Shown here: positions 1-13,432 of the stretch, piece after piece | How positions within the stretch are numbered: the stretch's first letter is position 1 | How the letters are laid out: every line of letters starts with the position of its first letter | Assembly: GCA_027922465.2 (NCBI GenBank) | Contig: BQMF02000007.1 | Coordinates: forward strand, 1,178,001 to 1,242,000 | Source of the DNA: Turritopsis dohrnii | Lineage: Eukaryota > Cnidaria > Hydrozoa > Anthoathecata > Oceaniidae | Direction of reading: 5' to 3' | Length of the DNA: 64,000 nt | Program-made: the position numbers and the translations under genes | Notes under the pieces: generated by a model | The model's database searches: none | Told to the model about the DNA's origin: nothing | What the model saw: the letters and a program-made list of their open reading frames with translations, nothing else

Positions 1-336
1 AGTCATTAACTATTCTGAATAAACAAACAATCCGAAATTCGAAAGGACTTTCCGAAAACGACGAAAAACTGTTACACAGATAGATAGAATGTGTAAACCA
101 AACAATTTCCTACGCTTAAAAGCGCCGAAATTGAATTACCAATGTATTTATCATTAATATTGTTAGCACAATTGTGTCAGCAATCTTTGAACTTCTATGT
201 CGCATACATTCACAGTGCGATAATATGAAAAGTTTCGATACTTTCGTGTCAAAATTTTGCACCAGATCAGTGTGATCAGATCACATGTACATATATACCC
301 TGATAAACCATGTAACCGATTTCGAAGTGTGAAAGA
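1..336. other. AT-rich non-coding flank
   Basis: I see no gene, RNA or repeat boundary here before the foldback-type element begins. Low confidence only means that a distal exon cannot be excluded. Confidence 0.4.
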
Positions 337-343
337 CAATCCT

Positions 344-1854
344 TATGAAGTAAATTCGGTGTCAAAATCAAATCGTCGTTTCTTCATTCCGAATCATCGT
401 GTCATTGCGCCAAACTGCCGACTCATCGAGCCGGATCAGCAAGTCTTCGAGACTAGTTGTCATGTCTTCTTGTCGGACCTTCGCGTCAGACCTTCGCGTC
501 GAACCTTCGCGTCGAACCTTCGCGTCGAATCTTCGGGTCAAACCTTCAGGTCAAACCTTCGGGTCTTACTTTTCCAGGGCAAACTTTCAGGATCAGACAC
601 ATGGTCGTGTAAAAGTAAGCATTTTCGTCCAATTAGCACAGCACCTCGTGCCTACCTGAATGAACCAAGATGACAGCCAAAAACAGCAGTCAAGTGAAGG
701 AAGCGCTTGAAAAAAGTATCAAATACTTAACAGAAATAACAAATACACTATCAGAAGAATGCTCCACAAATACCAGCACAGCTGCTGCTGTTGCTGATTT
801 TCAAAACTGTTTTCCTGGCCTACATGGGATCAAACCTGGTAAGGCGAGACACGTGTTGTGTTGTGACCCCAGTGCAGTTGTGGCTTACTGGCTTGTTATG
901 GTATTGCCCAGGTCAGCCAGATAATATAGGGGATTGTGAAACTTATGGCATTGATTTCATTGGAAATGATGGCTTTTCTGAGGAGACTGCGCAAATCTAA
1001 GTTCCTGTTATAGATTATCCATTTACTCCAGCACAAATGTCAGAAATAGAGAAAATTGACTCACTTGCGTATTCAATTCGTCTTTTTAGGGTAGACATTT
1101 TTTCTTATGTCAAGTTTAACAGTTTTTTGTAGTTTTTTTCTTTTGTAAACTTTTTATTTAAGATTTCAAAACATAAATCACCTGTATGCTACCAAAGAGT
1201 CTGCTTAATACCGTGTCTTATCAAATAAAAGTATCTCCAAAATTTGATGTTGAACGCCTTCTTTCTTTCCCTAAAAACAATTCCAAACAATATAAAATAT
1301 GAAAGAACTTTCAATCTTCCATGTTTGAACTGCGGACCTTTCCTCAAAAGGTTTATAGCCTGTTCTTCCGACTTAGAATGTGACTGAAACTGGCGTTTTA
1401 AATGTTAAGTAACTGATCAACTAAATGGTCAATTAAATGGTCAATTTTAAAGAAACAGAGAAAGATTTATATAAATACGCATTAATGTTCTAGGATATCC
1501 CAGAAAAATAGCTTCTAAGCTTTATAAAGTAATCATTTCATAAGATGTGGTTTAACAAAATCAATTTCAATGGATGCGCTACGTTCGATCCGGAGGTACG
1601 ACCCGTAGGTTTGATCCGAAGGTTCGACGCGAGGTACGGCGCGAAGGTACGACCCGGAGGTACGGCAGAAGTTTTGATCCGGAGGTTTCGCCCGAGGGCC
1701 GACACGAAGGTACGACAAGAAGAAGTAATAGTTTTGAAAGTTCGACTCGAAGACTTGCTGGTCCCGGCGCGAAGAGTCGGCAGTTTGGCGCAATGACACG
1801 AGAATTCGGAATGAAGACACGACGGTTTGATTTTGACACCGAATTTACTTCATA
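344..1854. mobile_element. Foldback/Galileo-like non-autonomous DNA transposon
   Basis: The two ends are inverted copies of each other for roughly 280 bp. The left end starts TATGAAGTAAATTCGG and the right end is its reverse complement. Inside each arm is a run of degenerate 12-13 bp iterons of the type TTCGCGTCGAACC (about 475-570 on the left; mirrored at 1575-1720). The element is flanked by a perfect 7-bp direct repeat, CAATCCT, at 337-343 and 1855-1861. Long TIRs made of tandem iterons plus a 7-bp duplication are the known signature of Galileo/foldback elements of the P superfamily; the assignment is inference. The middle (670-1000) has two short overlapping reading frames (670-924 and 791-1000) that I do not recognise; no transposase is visible, so the copy looks non-autonomous. 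Confidence 0.75.
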
Positions 1855-1960
1855 CAATCCTACTCAGAAAACAAGTGATGCACAAAAAGATGTAAAAATA
1901 CAAAACTAAATTAAAATGTGAACAAAAAAGCAGTATAAGGAAAAGAGAAACACGATAAAG

Positions 1961-2040
1961 TATCAACACACAGGAGAAAGTATCAGCACACAGGAGAAAG
2001 TATCAACACACAGGAGAAAGTATCAATACACAGGAGACAA
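1961..2040. repeat. 20-bp tandem repeat, 4 copies
   Basis: Four head-to-tail copies of TATCAACACACAGGAGAAAG lie exactly 20 bp apart, with single-base differences (TATCAGCACA, TATCAATACA) and a degraded end in the fourth copy. Confidence 0.95.
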
Positions 2041-4214
2041 TAAGAAAAGCTAACGAATGCACGAAGACAAAAGAAGGAAATCAAAAGAGCAAATCAAGCG
2101 TGCACATCACACGTGCTGAATAACATTCAACGAACACGGAGAAGTGCAAGAAAACATTATCGTAACAATGTACGAGGTGATCCACACCAAGAGGGAGAGT
2201 CACAACGTTACGTCCTGCGTGATGTCCTGCACAAGGCACTAAAACATTTAACCTGTTTTCAGAGAATTTCTGAACTTTAAATAATAGTTGGCAGTAAAAC
2301 ACATTTTAAAGTTTCTCAAAACAAGAGATATCTTCCAAGTTGAAAATGACAGTAATGTCTATTAATGTTTATTAAAACTTCTACGATGACATCTTTGATT
2401 CTAAAATAATAGTCAGAAAATAACAGAAGTCCAATTCTGTGAAGTTAAATTTGAGATGATATTTGAAAAGTATGGCTTTTACCAACAAGAGGAAACACCC
2501 AAATAAAACTTTTGTCGAAGTAAAGGAATCCTTAAAATGAAAGTTATCAAGTCAAATTTTGCGATTTTGCCTAGTTACCTAATCTCGTTTTGAAATTCGG
2601 GAAGATATTGTTTGACTCCATACTTTTTCTATAACAAACACCTTTTGTTAGCTCAACCTTGAGTGTTGCTTACTCACAAATTGTTTCTAGGTGTCAATGA
2701 GGCGACATCGGGGGTCATAAATCGCGTTATTCTGTCCATCCATGAACGTGCGCCTAAACTCGAAATTGCCCGTCGAAAACTTCGCTTAATTTCGTAGTCG
2801 GCCACCGTTAGGTTTTCCGCTGGATCTTTCGATCTGGTCACTAAAATCTCTGGAGAGTAGGTTCATCATGTCAATTTGAGTTCATGAACTTTTTTGCAGA
2901 AAAGCCTTACAAAAATATTTGAAGGAACGAAACATGACGTAATTTTATGCTTACTGACCCAAGCAAATTTAACAAGCTTTTCACCATGAAGTTTTAATAA
3001 ACTCAGTTTTTCACATGAATTGTATGGGAAATCGAATTCGACCACAGGGATGGAAATCAAACATTTCCCTGGTGTCTTCTTTTTACATAGCAGCAGGCGC
3101 ATAAAAACTTTACGGTAATTATGTGATTACCACAGCTTGTACATCTTAATGGAAATGACACAGGAAAGATATTAGTTTCAGAACCCCAACAACGGAGAGC
3201 ATATTTGGTTATAAGGTGAACTAGTGTTTGTTTGAATTTCAGTTGTGTTCAAAATGAAACCTCAAATCTTTGGGATTGTTTGGTTCTACGTGTCTGGCGG
3301 TCGGGGTCAACAAACCAGAAAAGCTTGTTTCCAGAAAGTGTCCATAATTCCGAATTTCAGACACTTCGTTAATTGCTTTGCTGATTACAAAATTTAATTA
3401 CCAATCATCAACTATTATCAACAAAAACATCATGACACGATGGATGGATTGGAGCTTTGTTTCCGTTCTTCGCGCGTTCATTTAAAAAGTAACTTTACCA
3501 GAGATCCCGGCAAGCGGCATGAACAAATACCCATATACAAACACGGTCACAGGTGCTAGCCCGTCACATTTCCAAATAACGAGATCAAAACACAATTAAC
3601 GAGGTTTCAAACGTTGATTTGTATAAAAAGGAGGTCAGCCCGCTTCATTTTAACAGAAACAATTTCTATTCTAGCCCTCTAAACGTCGAATTTTATCATG
3701 GAAACGGGCGAGAGGTACTCAATTTTAGAACCATCTCAGTAGCCTATGATTTCAACGCCGGAATATCCGGTCTAGTGTTCAAGTGGACAGGCAAATAAAT
3801 TACAAATTCTCTTAAAAACAGAATTTATTTCCAAATATAACAAGTCACAATAGCTTTCAGAGGCTGACCAGAAACCAAAAGAGATAAACCATGATAATAA
3901 TAATAATAACAGATCAGGCAGTTGTTGAAGACACTATGTACAATAAACACGTTTTAAATGATATTTTAATGTCCGAAGGAATGTGCGCTGACGGGCACGT
4001 CGATCGTATAAGCAAAATCTATCAACAATGATGCGCTGTTTCTTGTAAAAACAAACGCCCACAAGCACATAAAATGAACCTGCACACAGACGCATTATGC
4101 AGGCATGATGGCGAAGATTTTCCTAAGAAAAAAAATTAAAGATGATACCAACAACAGTGCTTCATGATAATGAAAAGATAAATAAAAAGGTACAACTGAC
4201 CTCTGATATTTACA
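2041..4214. other. Intergenic, 3' side of SUMO gene
   Basis: No coding region or repeat family could be supported. The last part is the probable 3' UTR of the SUMO gene on the minus strand; a reverse-strand AATAAA near 3825 is a possible polyadenylation signal. Confidence 0.35.
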
Positions 4215-7200
4215 TTACCTACACCGTCCACCCGTCTGTTCTTGATACACTTCAATTACATCCCCTTCTTCCATTTCAAGCTGCAATAAGAAAACATAGA
4301 GTAACATCAAAACTAACACATAGCTGTTCATCTGAACAGATTGAAAATAAGAGATGTTTAGATCACTCTGCAAAACTTTAACAAGAAGATTTGACTATGT
4401 TCAAGAAGATGCAAGATTAACATTATATAAGATTAAGTGGAATTCGCAAGCTATAAGGTTGTACTTGCACACTTGGGGGATAAACAGCTGCGTAAATAAG
4501 AACAAAACGAGACTGAAATCTGAAACTAACTTAGGTTGGCTCATAATATAACAGCCAGCCTCAAGTAAAATTTTAAAAATTATAAAGCAAAGTAAAATTC
4601 TAGATGATTACAGTATTTGGAGGTCAGGCATAAAGCCTGTCTGACACTAAGTTGATAGCAACATAGTAACTTCTCACCTGCTTAGGGGACATGTCATCAG
4701 CAATTCGCTGTCCGTCAAATAAAAACCTGAGTGAATTTAGTGAAACACCCTGAAAGATGGGAAATGAAACAACTAAAATTAATGCTTCCTTTACATACAG
4801 GTCACTTCGTGTCAAGTCAACAAATTCTCACAAGGTTTTGTTATTGACCCCTTAGATTTTTGTGATTCTTCTCTATCTATTTAGAAAATCCCGAAAATTT
4901 CAGGGCAAAATGTTGTTTCGCTCTAAATTTTCAATAGTTGAGGGCCTTTTCACTTAGCATAGTGTTTTCTTGGAAACAACTTTCGAATCCAGATGGAACA
5001 CCGTGTAGTCTATAATCATTATCTTTACAGAATTAAATTTGGATTTTTTGTTTAAATAATCCCTAAGGTTCAAACATATTGATCCAACACTGATTAGTTG
5101 ATTTAAGATAAGTTCCTAATCTCCTTGGTCAATGAGTGTAATAGATCATGTTGAGCTGAGAATATTTTGATTATTGGTATAAATGAAAAAAATATGAACA
5201 ATTCTTATCCTTAAAATTATGTATATCAAACAGAATAATATAAGGAACTTTTTTGTTCTATAAATTAGATGAACAAGCAAAAACATTGCCACAGATTCCC
5301 ACCCCCTTAAAAACATCAACATGCATTTATCAAATCTTTCTCACAACATGCTTTCAATTTCATATTCTCACAATTTTTTCCAAATAAAAAACAAAACAAA
5401 AGAAACAATATACTCAAATATGTACTGAAAGAAGGAATTTTACAACATAATCTCTGGTTTGTGGCTACTGCTACCCAAATTCAAATTCTACCCTGGATTT
5501 TGGTAATTTTTGGTACATCTAGTCAAGACGATTTAAAACATTTTTTAAAAAACAATTTTATTTACCTGCCTATCTGCATAAGCTTGTTTGAGTTTTTTGA
5601 GTTGTGTTGTCTTTTTTATTTTAAAATGAACTTCTGAATTATCCTGAATAAAAGATAAATATTACCACTGTAGCAACATTGTGAGGTGTCCTTATAAAGC
5701 ACAAATCTAATCAAAATCAAGTTGGAAATTTAATAAATAACAGAATAACAGGGTTCGTAGCACTTTTCCAGTTATCTGATTTCCTTAAAATTCAAGAATA
5801 AAATTATTATCTCACAGAACTTCTAACGATTAAATATTTTACATTTCATCAATTTATTCATCAAGTCAGGAAACGACACATTACTTACTGCTCCAACAAC
5901 TTTTAAATTGATATGGTTTTCTTCAGTCTTTGTTTCCTACCCAAAATAAGCAACACAAGAAAGGCAACTGTTAGAATCTGATAATTTAAACGGAGCTCAA
6001 TTTGAGATTTCTTCAATATGAAGAAAAATATTTTGGTTATCAGTCTCATTCGTTGAATAGACCTCAGTTTGTTAGAGAAAGTTATATGTTACGTTTTGTT
6101 TGTTAGTATATCTTCTACTGGGTGTCACACAAAAGACTAAGTCTTTGATTAACTACCAGGGCCGAAAAAAATTGATTCTATATTTAATTTTTTTCCATCT
6201 TAAAGAGGATGCTTTCACTTAAATTTTGATGTATCAAACTTTAAATTTGGTTCATTGGTTAAAAAGTTATGACCGAAAAATTAAAAGATCACTTTTTCAA
6301 AATTGTCAAAGAAAACTAAAAAACAGGGTATCAATTAATTAGAGAAAAATCTCTGTGGCCAATTCCCAGGAAAAAAGGTCAGCAAACAAGGAGATATTAA
6401 GTGGCCTCCAAGATCTCGGGATCTCACTGTCTGTGACTTCTTCTTGTGGGGTTACATTAAACAGATCTGGGAACAACCACCAAACTTGCAGCCCCAGACC
6501 CTGGACCAATTGAAGCTTCAATCAGAAATGTTGCAGCTAATTTTGACCCTCTAATGATCAGAAATTCCTTTACAGGAATGGTTAATCGTGTAAATAAGTG
6601 CTTTGGAAAAAATGGAAATACATTTTCCGATGAATAAAACAAATCTTGTGTCTTTCTCTTACAATAAAATTGATACCCTGTTTTTTCGTCTTTTTTGAAA
6701 AGTGATCTTTTAATTTTTCGGTCATAACTTTTTAACCAATGAACCAAATTTAAAGTTTGATACGTCAAAATTTAAGTGAAAGCATCCTCTTTACGATGGA
6801 AAAACAATTAAGTATAAAATCGATTTTTTTTGGCCCTGGTAATTAATCAAAGACTCAAAGTTTTTTGTGTGACACTCGGTATTTGTCTAGCTATTTCATT
6901 ACTGAGCTTATGAATTAGAATTGCTTACCATATCAAAATATATAAGCTATACGTAATAAAACAACCAATAAACATTCACATTGTCCTTGGTTTTACATTA
7001 ATATCACACATACAATTCATTAATGACATTGTCCAAATTTGCAGAAAAGGAAAGTGTGAAAGCTATGATATGCTAATGAGCCAACTATTTTTAACTTCAG
7101 AGCATATATAGTGCCAGTCAGTATACACATCAAGAAAATGTTCACTGTAAATTTAGCATCAACTTTATCGTTGCATAGCTATTTCCTATATAAATTCAAT

Positions 7201-7559
7201 GTGACTCAGTGAAAAGTTCTTGTCACAGTCATCATTTTTCATTCAAAACTTCTATCTACTATAAAAACTGCTTAAATGAAATTTACAAAACTGACATTAT
7301 GGAATGAAAACTTCATACAGTAGCTTTAACATTGCAACTATTCTTGAACATGAAGTTTAGCCAATTTGGATAAAGGCCTCTCAGGCAACAATTTTGGGAA
7401 GGAAATGAAACTTTAGGAAGATCATAGCTAACACCAATTTTAAATCACATGACAAGCAAGCGTTTGTGGCTGGGAACACAACACAGAAACAAATACTCTT
7501 ACTTTCACTTTCTAAGAAGAAGAAATGAACTGAACAAGCCTTACCGTTGCATCACTCAT
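4215..7559 (-). CDS. SUMO: SUMO (small ubiquitin-like modifier), 5 exons
   Basis: Small ubiquitin-like modifier, conjugated to lysines after maturation by SENP proteases and E1 (SAE1/2) and E2 (UBC9) transfer. Coding exons on the minus strand: 7545-7559, 5889-5936, 5566-5643, 4678-4749, 4215-4280. All have GT-AG borders and all introns are phase 0. The product is 92 aa, close to the usual 95-100. The ubiquitin-fold core reads [14 protein letters not shown], then [20 protein letters not shown], then [15 protein letters not shown]. The mature diGly is residues 88-89, followed by a three-residue tail, RCR, to be cleaved off. The core resembles SUMO1, but the start ([12 protein letters not shown]) resembles SUMO2/3. 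The tiny first exon (MSDAT) was chosen because it has an ATG, a GTAAGG donor and the right phase. A mariner-type element sits in intron 1. Confidence 0.95.
6118..6879. mobile_element. Tc1/mariner-type element with decayed transposase end
   Basis: About 220-bp terminal inverted repeats begin CTGGGTGTCACACAAAA (left) and end with the near reverse complement; TA dinucleotides flank both ends (6116-6117, 6880-6881). Between them, around 6395-6600 on the plus strand, is a broken frame with the string [17 protein letters not shown], typical of the second catalytic block of IS630/mariner-like transposases, followed by stops. It is an internally deleted, inactive copy lying in intron 1 of the SUMO gene. 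Confidence 0.8.
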
Positions 7560-8493
7560 AATGGCTACAATTGGTTAAGTAAGTGGACACAAGTAAATCT
7601 TGTTCCAACAACGAGTTTGATTTTGTGAAGTGAGAGGAAAAGAAAACGTGGGAAATGTGTGCAGAAAATTATTAGGCGATTCTATTGATACAGTCTTGAT
7701 GTTGTGGTTCGAATAAAGAAATCGAATGCCTTTTACAATGAAACTATTGGTATGCAAATATACAAATGAAAGGATATACTGCTACTTTATACTTTCATTT
7801 GAAATATGACGTCATCAATATTTTATGTCGGGGTAAAAAAACTTATTAAATACTATATTTTCGTTCGATAATTATCTTTAGAACAAATACCGAAGAACTA
7901 ACTTTAGAACATAGTATATTTTACAGATTTTTTATGTATTTTTTATTTCATAAAAGAGCCATATAAATTGGACGACAACTGCGAAATATACATACGAACC
8001 TCCTGGAAAATTTCCATTTTGAATTTTCTTCTTTTCGTGCCAGAGGTTAGTACTGATTGATACCGGGCACATCATAATATAATCAAAGAAAACTGAAAAT
8101 TCGTCATTTAAATTGAATCAATTTCTCGTTTCCCATAAAAATAACAATTGAAACTGATGTAAAATATCGTTGTTTGTTCAAGAATTTATAAATAATGATG
8201 TTTGAAGTGATAGTTTTTTATGAAAAGGATCACAATTTATAATTCCCGCACATGATAGTATTACGGCCAACACAGACTCTATCAAAATCGAAAGTTAATC
8301 GAGACAAACATTTTTATTCCATTGAAAATTGAATGTGGTGCGCTGCGCTAGAACAGCAATTCCAAAAGGTAAAATTTTTACGAATATGCTATTTTATCCA
8401 GGGAACGCGGAGCAGAATTTTGTTTGAGGGGGCTGAAAATATCATTTTGATAGAACTTTTTATCTTCAATGAATAAAAATGTAAAAATGTTAA
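7560..8493. other. Intergenic, upstream of SUMO
   Basis: Contains the SUMO 5' flank (promoter not identifiable by eye). Nothing else recognised. Confidence 0.35.
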
Positions 8494-10224
8494 GTAGAGT
8501 TGCCTGCTCCCCTTACCGCTATGTGCCGCTTGCCGCTAACTTTGAGTCCGATGGTTTATTTCCTTCATTTAAAGACAACAAATCAAACCAAACTAATTAT
8601 TATCTAAAAGTATGTTCATTCAGCCATCGTTATGGAAAGTTTCAAAGTGAATTGCCAAATACTTACTGATTAATAGAGTCAAATCTAACACTGGGTTGCG
8701 ATCATTGTGAAAAAAATATTAAAAATGGCTTCCTCAAAAAATAAATGCTTCAAAATTCAGTGTCACAAATAGCGGAGCATATCGATTCCTTGTTATTCCT
8801 CTGCTCTCTTGAATGCTACCAACATCTGAGATTTTATCCACACAAACAGCTTTTTTATACGTGAGTATTATATATGCGAGTAAATCATCTAAAGTTTACA
8901 GCAAGGTAATTCTGTAACCACGTGTCCTTTTCCCACTATAGCAACAAAATTTGTTCTTGTTAGCACTGATTTCAGCTTGATTATTCAAACAGTTAAATTT
9001 TCTTTTTGCAGACATTCTATTAACGCCAAATCCCATGTTGATAATATCACCCATAGATTTATCGTTCAAGAAAATGTGAAACTTGTTTTGTTGATCTTTT
9101 CACTGAAAGGACCATTGTCATTAAAAAATTTTTATTGCCTTAACGCTTTTTATCAATTGCAATTTAAACTTTTTAACAATTGAAACTTGAATTCTGTAGG
9201 ATCATTCTAGCATGTATCCTCCGCATCTTGAAAATCTCCACCACAAGTATAGAAACAATTGATTTCATATGTTGCGAGTGTAAAAAATAATTCAAAACAT
9301 GTTGATAATTACATTCGCCGTTCATGCTTTTAACAAATTAATGATGTGTTTATTGTATAATTACTCCGCAGACTCACAATAGGGCAATTTCCATCATGTG
9401 CCTAGATTTTTGCTATCAAAAGTTGACTTGTTGAGACCGCACTATTGTTTTCTAAAAAAACTTTGCTCATAAAAATAGGGCTGCCCATGATTTGTAAACA
9501 GTGAAGGCATGCATTTTTATTAAGCCTGTGGTTGTCTTATATCTGCAGAAGCAAAGGAGGAAAGCACTTAAATTGAGGGAAAAGGGATTAAACTGTTATT
9601 ATGAACACTAAATTCCATAAAATTTTGTTATTTGCATCACTTTTGACGAACATGACACAACATGACATAAGGTCGACGAAGATATTATGATGAAAATTAT
9701 TGTATAGATACTTATAAGCAAATAAAATGAAATGACAAAAATGAAACTAGAAAGAATAAAAATCAGATGTTTTATATGTTTTAGTGTACATGTCTCCTTA
9801 TTTCCGCTATTATTGCTCTTCGTTGCTCAAGTTAATCTATCTCTTATAGTCCCATTTTCTATGTTCTCCTTTAAAATGAAATATACATCCAGTATTCCAT
9901 GCGAATAAATTCTATTTTCAGAGTTAGCAACGGCAATCGATACGCTCTCCATCATTGTTCAAAAACTTTTATTTCTATTTTTTGTATAACTAGCAGTTTT
10001 CTTTACATGTTAAAGACGTATAAAGAAATCAAAATCTAAACTATAAAGAAGAAATACTATGACAATGCTGATCCCATTTAAGAACTAGGTCGGCAAATTT
10101 TTGACTGACGTGCCGACCTGAAATTCTTTGAATTTCGTGGGCTGTAACTGTGTTTTTTCGTTTGCATTGGCGAATTTTGCAACATTATAATTAAAGTTAG
10201 CATTAAGGGGAGCAGGCACTCTAC
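8494..10224. mobile_element. Repeat family A, copy 1 (non-autonomous DNA element)
   Basis: Begins GTAGAGTTGCCTGCTCCCC and ends with its near reverse complement (GGGGAGCAGGCACTCTAC). A second, inverted copy lies at 29131-30250. The two share sequence across most of their length, including the segment near 9380-9660 here and 29330-29600 there, and the left end here (GTGCCGCTTGCCGCTAAC) with the right end there. This copy carries about 500 bp of extra internal sequence. No coding frame is recognisable. The superfamily is unknown. Confidence 0.7.
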
Positions 10225-11009
10225 AGTTGACACATAAAGTATGTGTTGAGAAACCAGGTCTTCAGCCAGATGAAGTGGTGATGGAAATGGCGATTGAGCT
10301 GCAAAGTGATCGAAATGTAAAGACAGATTTTAAAGGGCAATAATTTCTTTTCTGTTGATTTTGAGACCCAAGTTCTTTCGTGATTATTTAATCAGCGTGA
10401 AATTCTGCATCAGATCCATCAATACAATTAGGAGGTTTGAAAGTGCAATAGTGCCTGAAAATTCAGAACATGCTTTTACAAAGTTAATTTTATCAAAATA
10501 TGTCAAACAAAAAAGTATTTGTATGTCAGTCATGGGTATTGAAATTAGAGGCTATTAATGACTAATCCATGATTCTTCATACAATGCATCACTGATTACG
10601 AGCATTTCTACGGCGTTATTTCACTGAAGGAATATCTATGGACTGAATTAGTCAAAATACAAGATAGGGGAAGCTGTATTTTACCGCCTAAACGCCTAAG
10701 TATATATACCTTTTAAATACGTTGTTTATTTGCTTTTAATGGGTACAGTTAGCAACTATACTTCATGCATCTACAGTGCTTATAAATATGCAACCTATCA
10801 ATGATTTACTTGTTGAGCGCATGATCATATTAGCAATAATGTGAGAAGCGTAATTCTGTCCTGCGAGGTAAAAATGGTCGCTAAATGGAACATACGTCAG
10901 ATTCAGGGAAAAGGAACATGAAACAGAGGAACTGGTCAAGCAGAAATTCAATTTCTTATTTGGGCTTGCAAATTTTTGTCAATACATGGCCTTTCGGTAG
11001 GCGCAGTCT

Positions 11010-11717
11010 AAGCTTCTTTTATTTGGTTTTCTTTATCCAATGTATGCAAGTAAACATTTGAGATGATATTCTTCACGAAGAACCTAGAATAATTTTCAAA
11101 GCCAATAGAACATTATTTCATTCATACCATGCAATTGAAATCATCTTTTTACCTCGACACTTGTGTCAAAGGATTCAACGGAAAGTGTTCCTCACATATC
11201 AAGATATGTTTAGGAAGTGTAGCAGCCCTTCCAGGCCCATGTGTCTGTAGTGTGCTTTTTCTTTCGAAGACCAAATAATGTTTTTCTACAATTTTGTTGT
11301 TATTCAAATACATGAACATCTTTTAAATCTTTCTATGTTCTTCAAATTTTATATCATGATCATTTCAGATTGCACTTATAAGCTTTTGTAACATTACAAA
11401 TTTCTGAATCCGATTTGACGAGGTGCAGTTGTAGAAAAAATATATTATTCTATGATAAAGCCATCAATTTGTTATTAAATACTACTCACTCTGGTCTTAC
11501 AATCTACTCTCTGACGTCACGAGCTTTGCTTTGCGTTTTGAAATTTAAAGCAAAATAGCGATCTTTTGAGCATATTAATGGAATTTAACAATAAAGAAAA
11601 TGTTCATTATTCAGTATCAGCTGTTTATTAACTAAAATAAATGTCAAATTCTATTTCTTGAATGGTTTTCAAGACATTTTAGGATAACTTAATTTTTCAC
11701 TGGGAGAAAGCTTTAAT
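11010..11717 (-). mobile_element. Repeat family J, copy 1, with THAP-like remnant
   Basis: Inverted relative to a second copy at 45638-46690; alignment by eye is good over most of the length, e.g. GGATAACTTAATTTTTCAC here and its reverse complement there. The minus strand at about 11115-11285 carries a degraded coding remnant that matches the THAP-like remnant of copy 2. It looks like a MITE derived from a THAP-bearing (P-element-like) transposon; that origin is inference. Confidence 0.55.
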
Positions 11718-11880
11718 GTAATATTTTTGTCCACCACCCCTGCCACCCCTATATTTTGCTTTTATTAGTTTTGGACAGTTTGAACCTAGTAGAATTAAAT
11801 AAGAAAAAACTAATATATTTCTTAATTTTGGAATATATTTTTAGTTTCCAAAAATTCAAGTTCACTGATGATTGCTTGCA
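11718..11880. repeat. Interior fragment of the Tigger-type repeat
   Basis: Strongly similar to the interior of the pogo/Tigger-like element at 16311-16893 (shared AATAAGAAAAAACTAATATA-type block, then a TTTCCAAAAATT block) but lacking the inverted termini. It is an orphan fragment. Confidence 0.55.
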
Positions 11881-13432
11881 TCTATATATATGTGGTGATT
11901 TTTGTAACAAGAATCTTTTGTGACAAGAATCTTTGTTTACTTTTTGCGTCCAGAATTAGGAAGGTTGTCCATAATCGGGAACATCAACAGTATTTGCATT
12001 ATAATTCACACAAGATTATTTTGCATAAATCTTCCAAAATGATGCCTGCTATCGTTGTGTACAAAGCTGCTGGCAATATCTAAAATATATATTTGATCTG
12101 TTCAATGTTTGTTGTGATTCAAAATCGCGACACTGTCAAAATGTTCTTGGTTCCATGTTTTAATTTGCCATATATATACACTGTAGGATTTTACTGCTGT
12201 TAAAATCTTTTATGTGTAGGATTTAGCAATTTAATTAAAAAATGTCTCAACAAATGACGTTTTTGTTTCAAAATACATTTGTTTTGCTCTTTTCTCCTTT
12301 TTATCCACCAGACGTCACGAAAGTGAAAGTGTAAACCAAACAATAGTAGAATAGTAATTAGTTAAGTCACATATTAATTTTCTATATTTTAAGTAAAACA
12401 TTTTCAAAAAACTTTATTATATATGTCAGACATTCCAAGTTGGAAGCTTATGGATAACTTAAATTTTCGAATTTTAAATTACTCTAAAACTTAGGAAAAG
12501 CACTTTAAAATTCAATTTTGTTTCTTTATTCGACCACCAACCACGATAATAAACAACTTTTTGAATAATAAAATTCCGTAAAAAACAAAGTTGACTTTTT
12601 TCAACCGTAGGAAAGGGCGGAAATTTTTATTTGCATCATGCTCAAATTTTATACTTAACACCTTAACGCCTTGTTGTTTGACCCTTTATGATATGGTACA
12701 TCAGGCACCGGTTTGTTGGTTAGGTTTTTTTTACAGTTTTAGCTATTCTTGTTCAGTAAAATTTGCAAATTTTTCTTCGTCCCAATAAGTCAGCACTGTG
12801 GTCCTTGTACATGTATTACATGTACCATATGGGTGGTAAAAATGATTGAACTGGCTATTTTACATACTCAAAAACAACTACAAAGACTTACTTCTGTGTT
12901 ACTTGTGCGTTGAATGGGTATAGTAGAAGAATGAGAAGGGTGTCTATTCAATTTTAGAAAAGATCAGGATATATTCAACTTTTAATCTTATATTGGGAGA
13001 TTATTTACTTCATCGGGAGGTCGGGAGATTATGTCTTATATTGGGAGTCTCCCTATCATATCGGGAAGCTTGGAGTGTATGATATGTGCAAAATTAGAAA
13101 ATTACTATTTACAACAAAATTATTGGAAGGGGCTATATCCTCTTTAGCCACCCTGCTCTGTGTTCCCTGTTATCACCATAAATGTAATGTATATTTATAT
13201 GAATGTAAAATGGTGCCTTATTTATATACTCACCATGCATTACAATTATGCAAAAATACAATTTAAATTTCCAGGCTTTGTTTTGAATATTTGAGTGTGT
13301 GAGTGGTGAATCACAAGCACAATAGCTCCTAGATGTTTCATTACACCTTCTTCTCTTTAACTGTATTGAATATATTTTCGCATGCCATCTTTAATGGAAC
13401 TTGTTTATGTCCACAAGCATACTGGCAACTTC
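11881..13432. other. Gene-free AT-rich stretch
   Basis: No coding exon recognised. Around 12985-13075 the motif ATATTGGGAGA / ATCGGGA recurs several times in degenerate form, apart from which I see no structure. Confidence 0.35.

Noticed and set aside
257..673. 138-codon plus-strand frame rich in SNLRV repeats, and its mirror at 1533-1857
   Set aside because: Both are translations of the iterons in the foldback element's inverted repeats; opposite strands are open equally.
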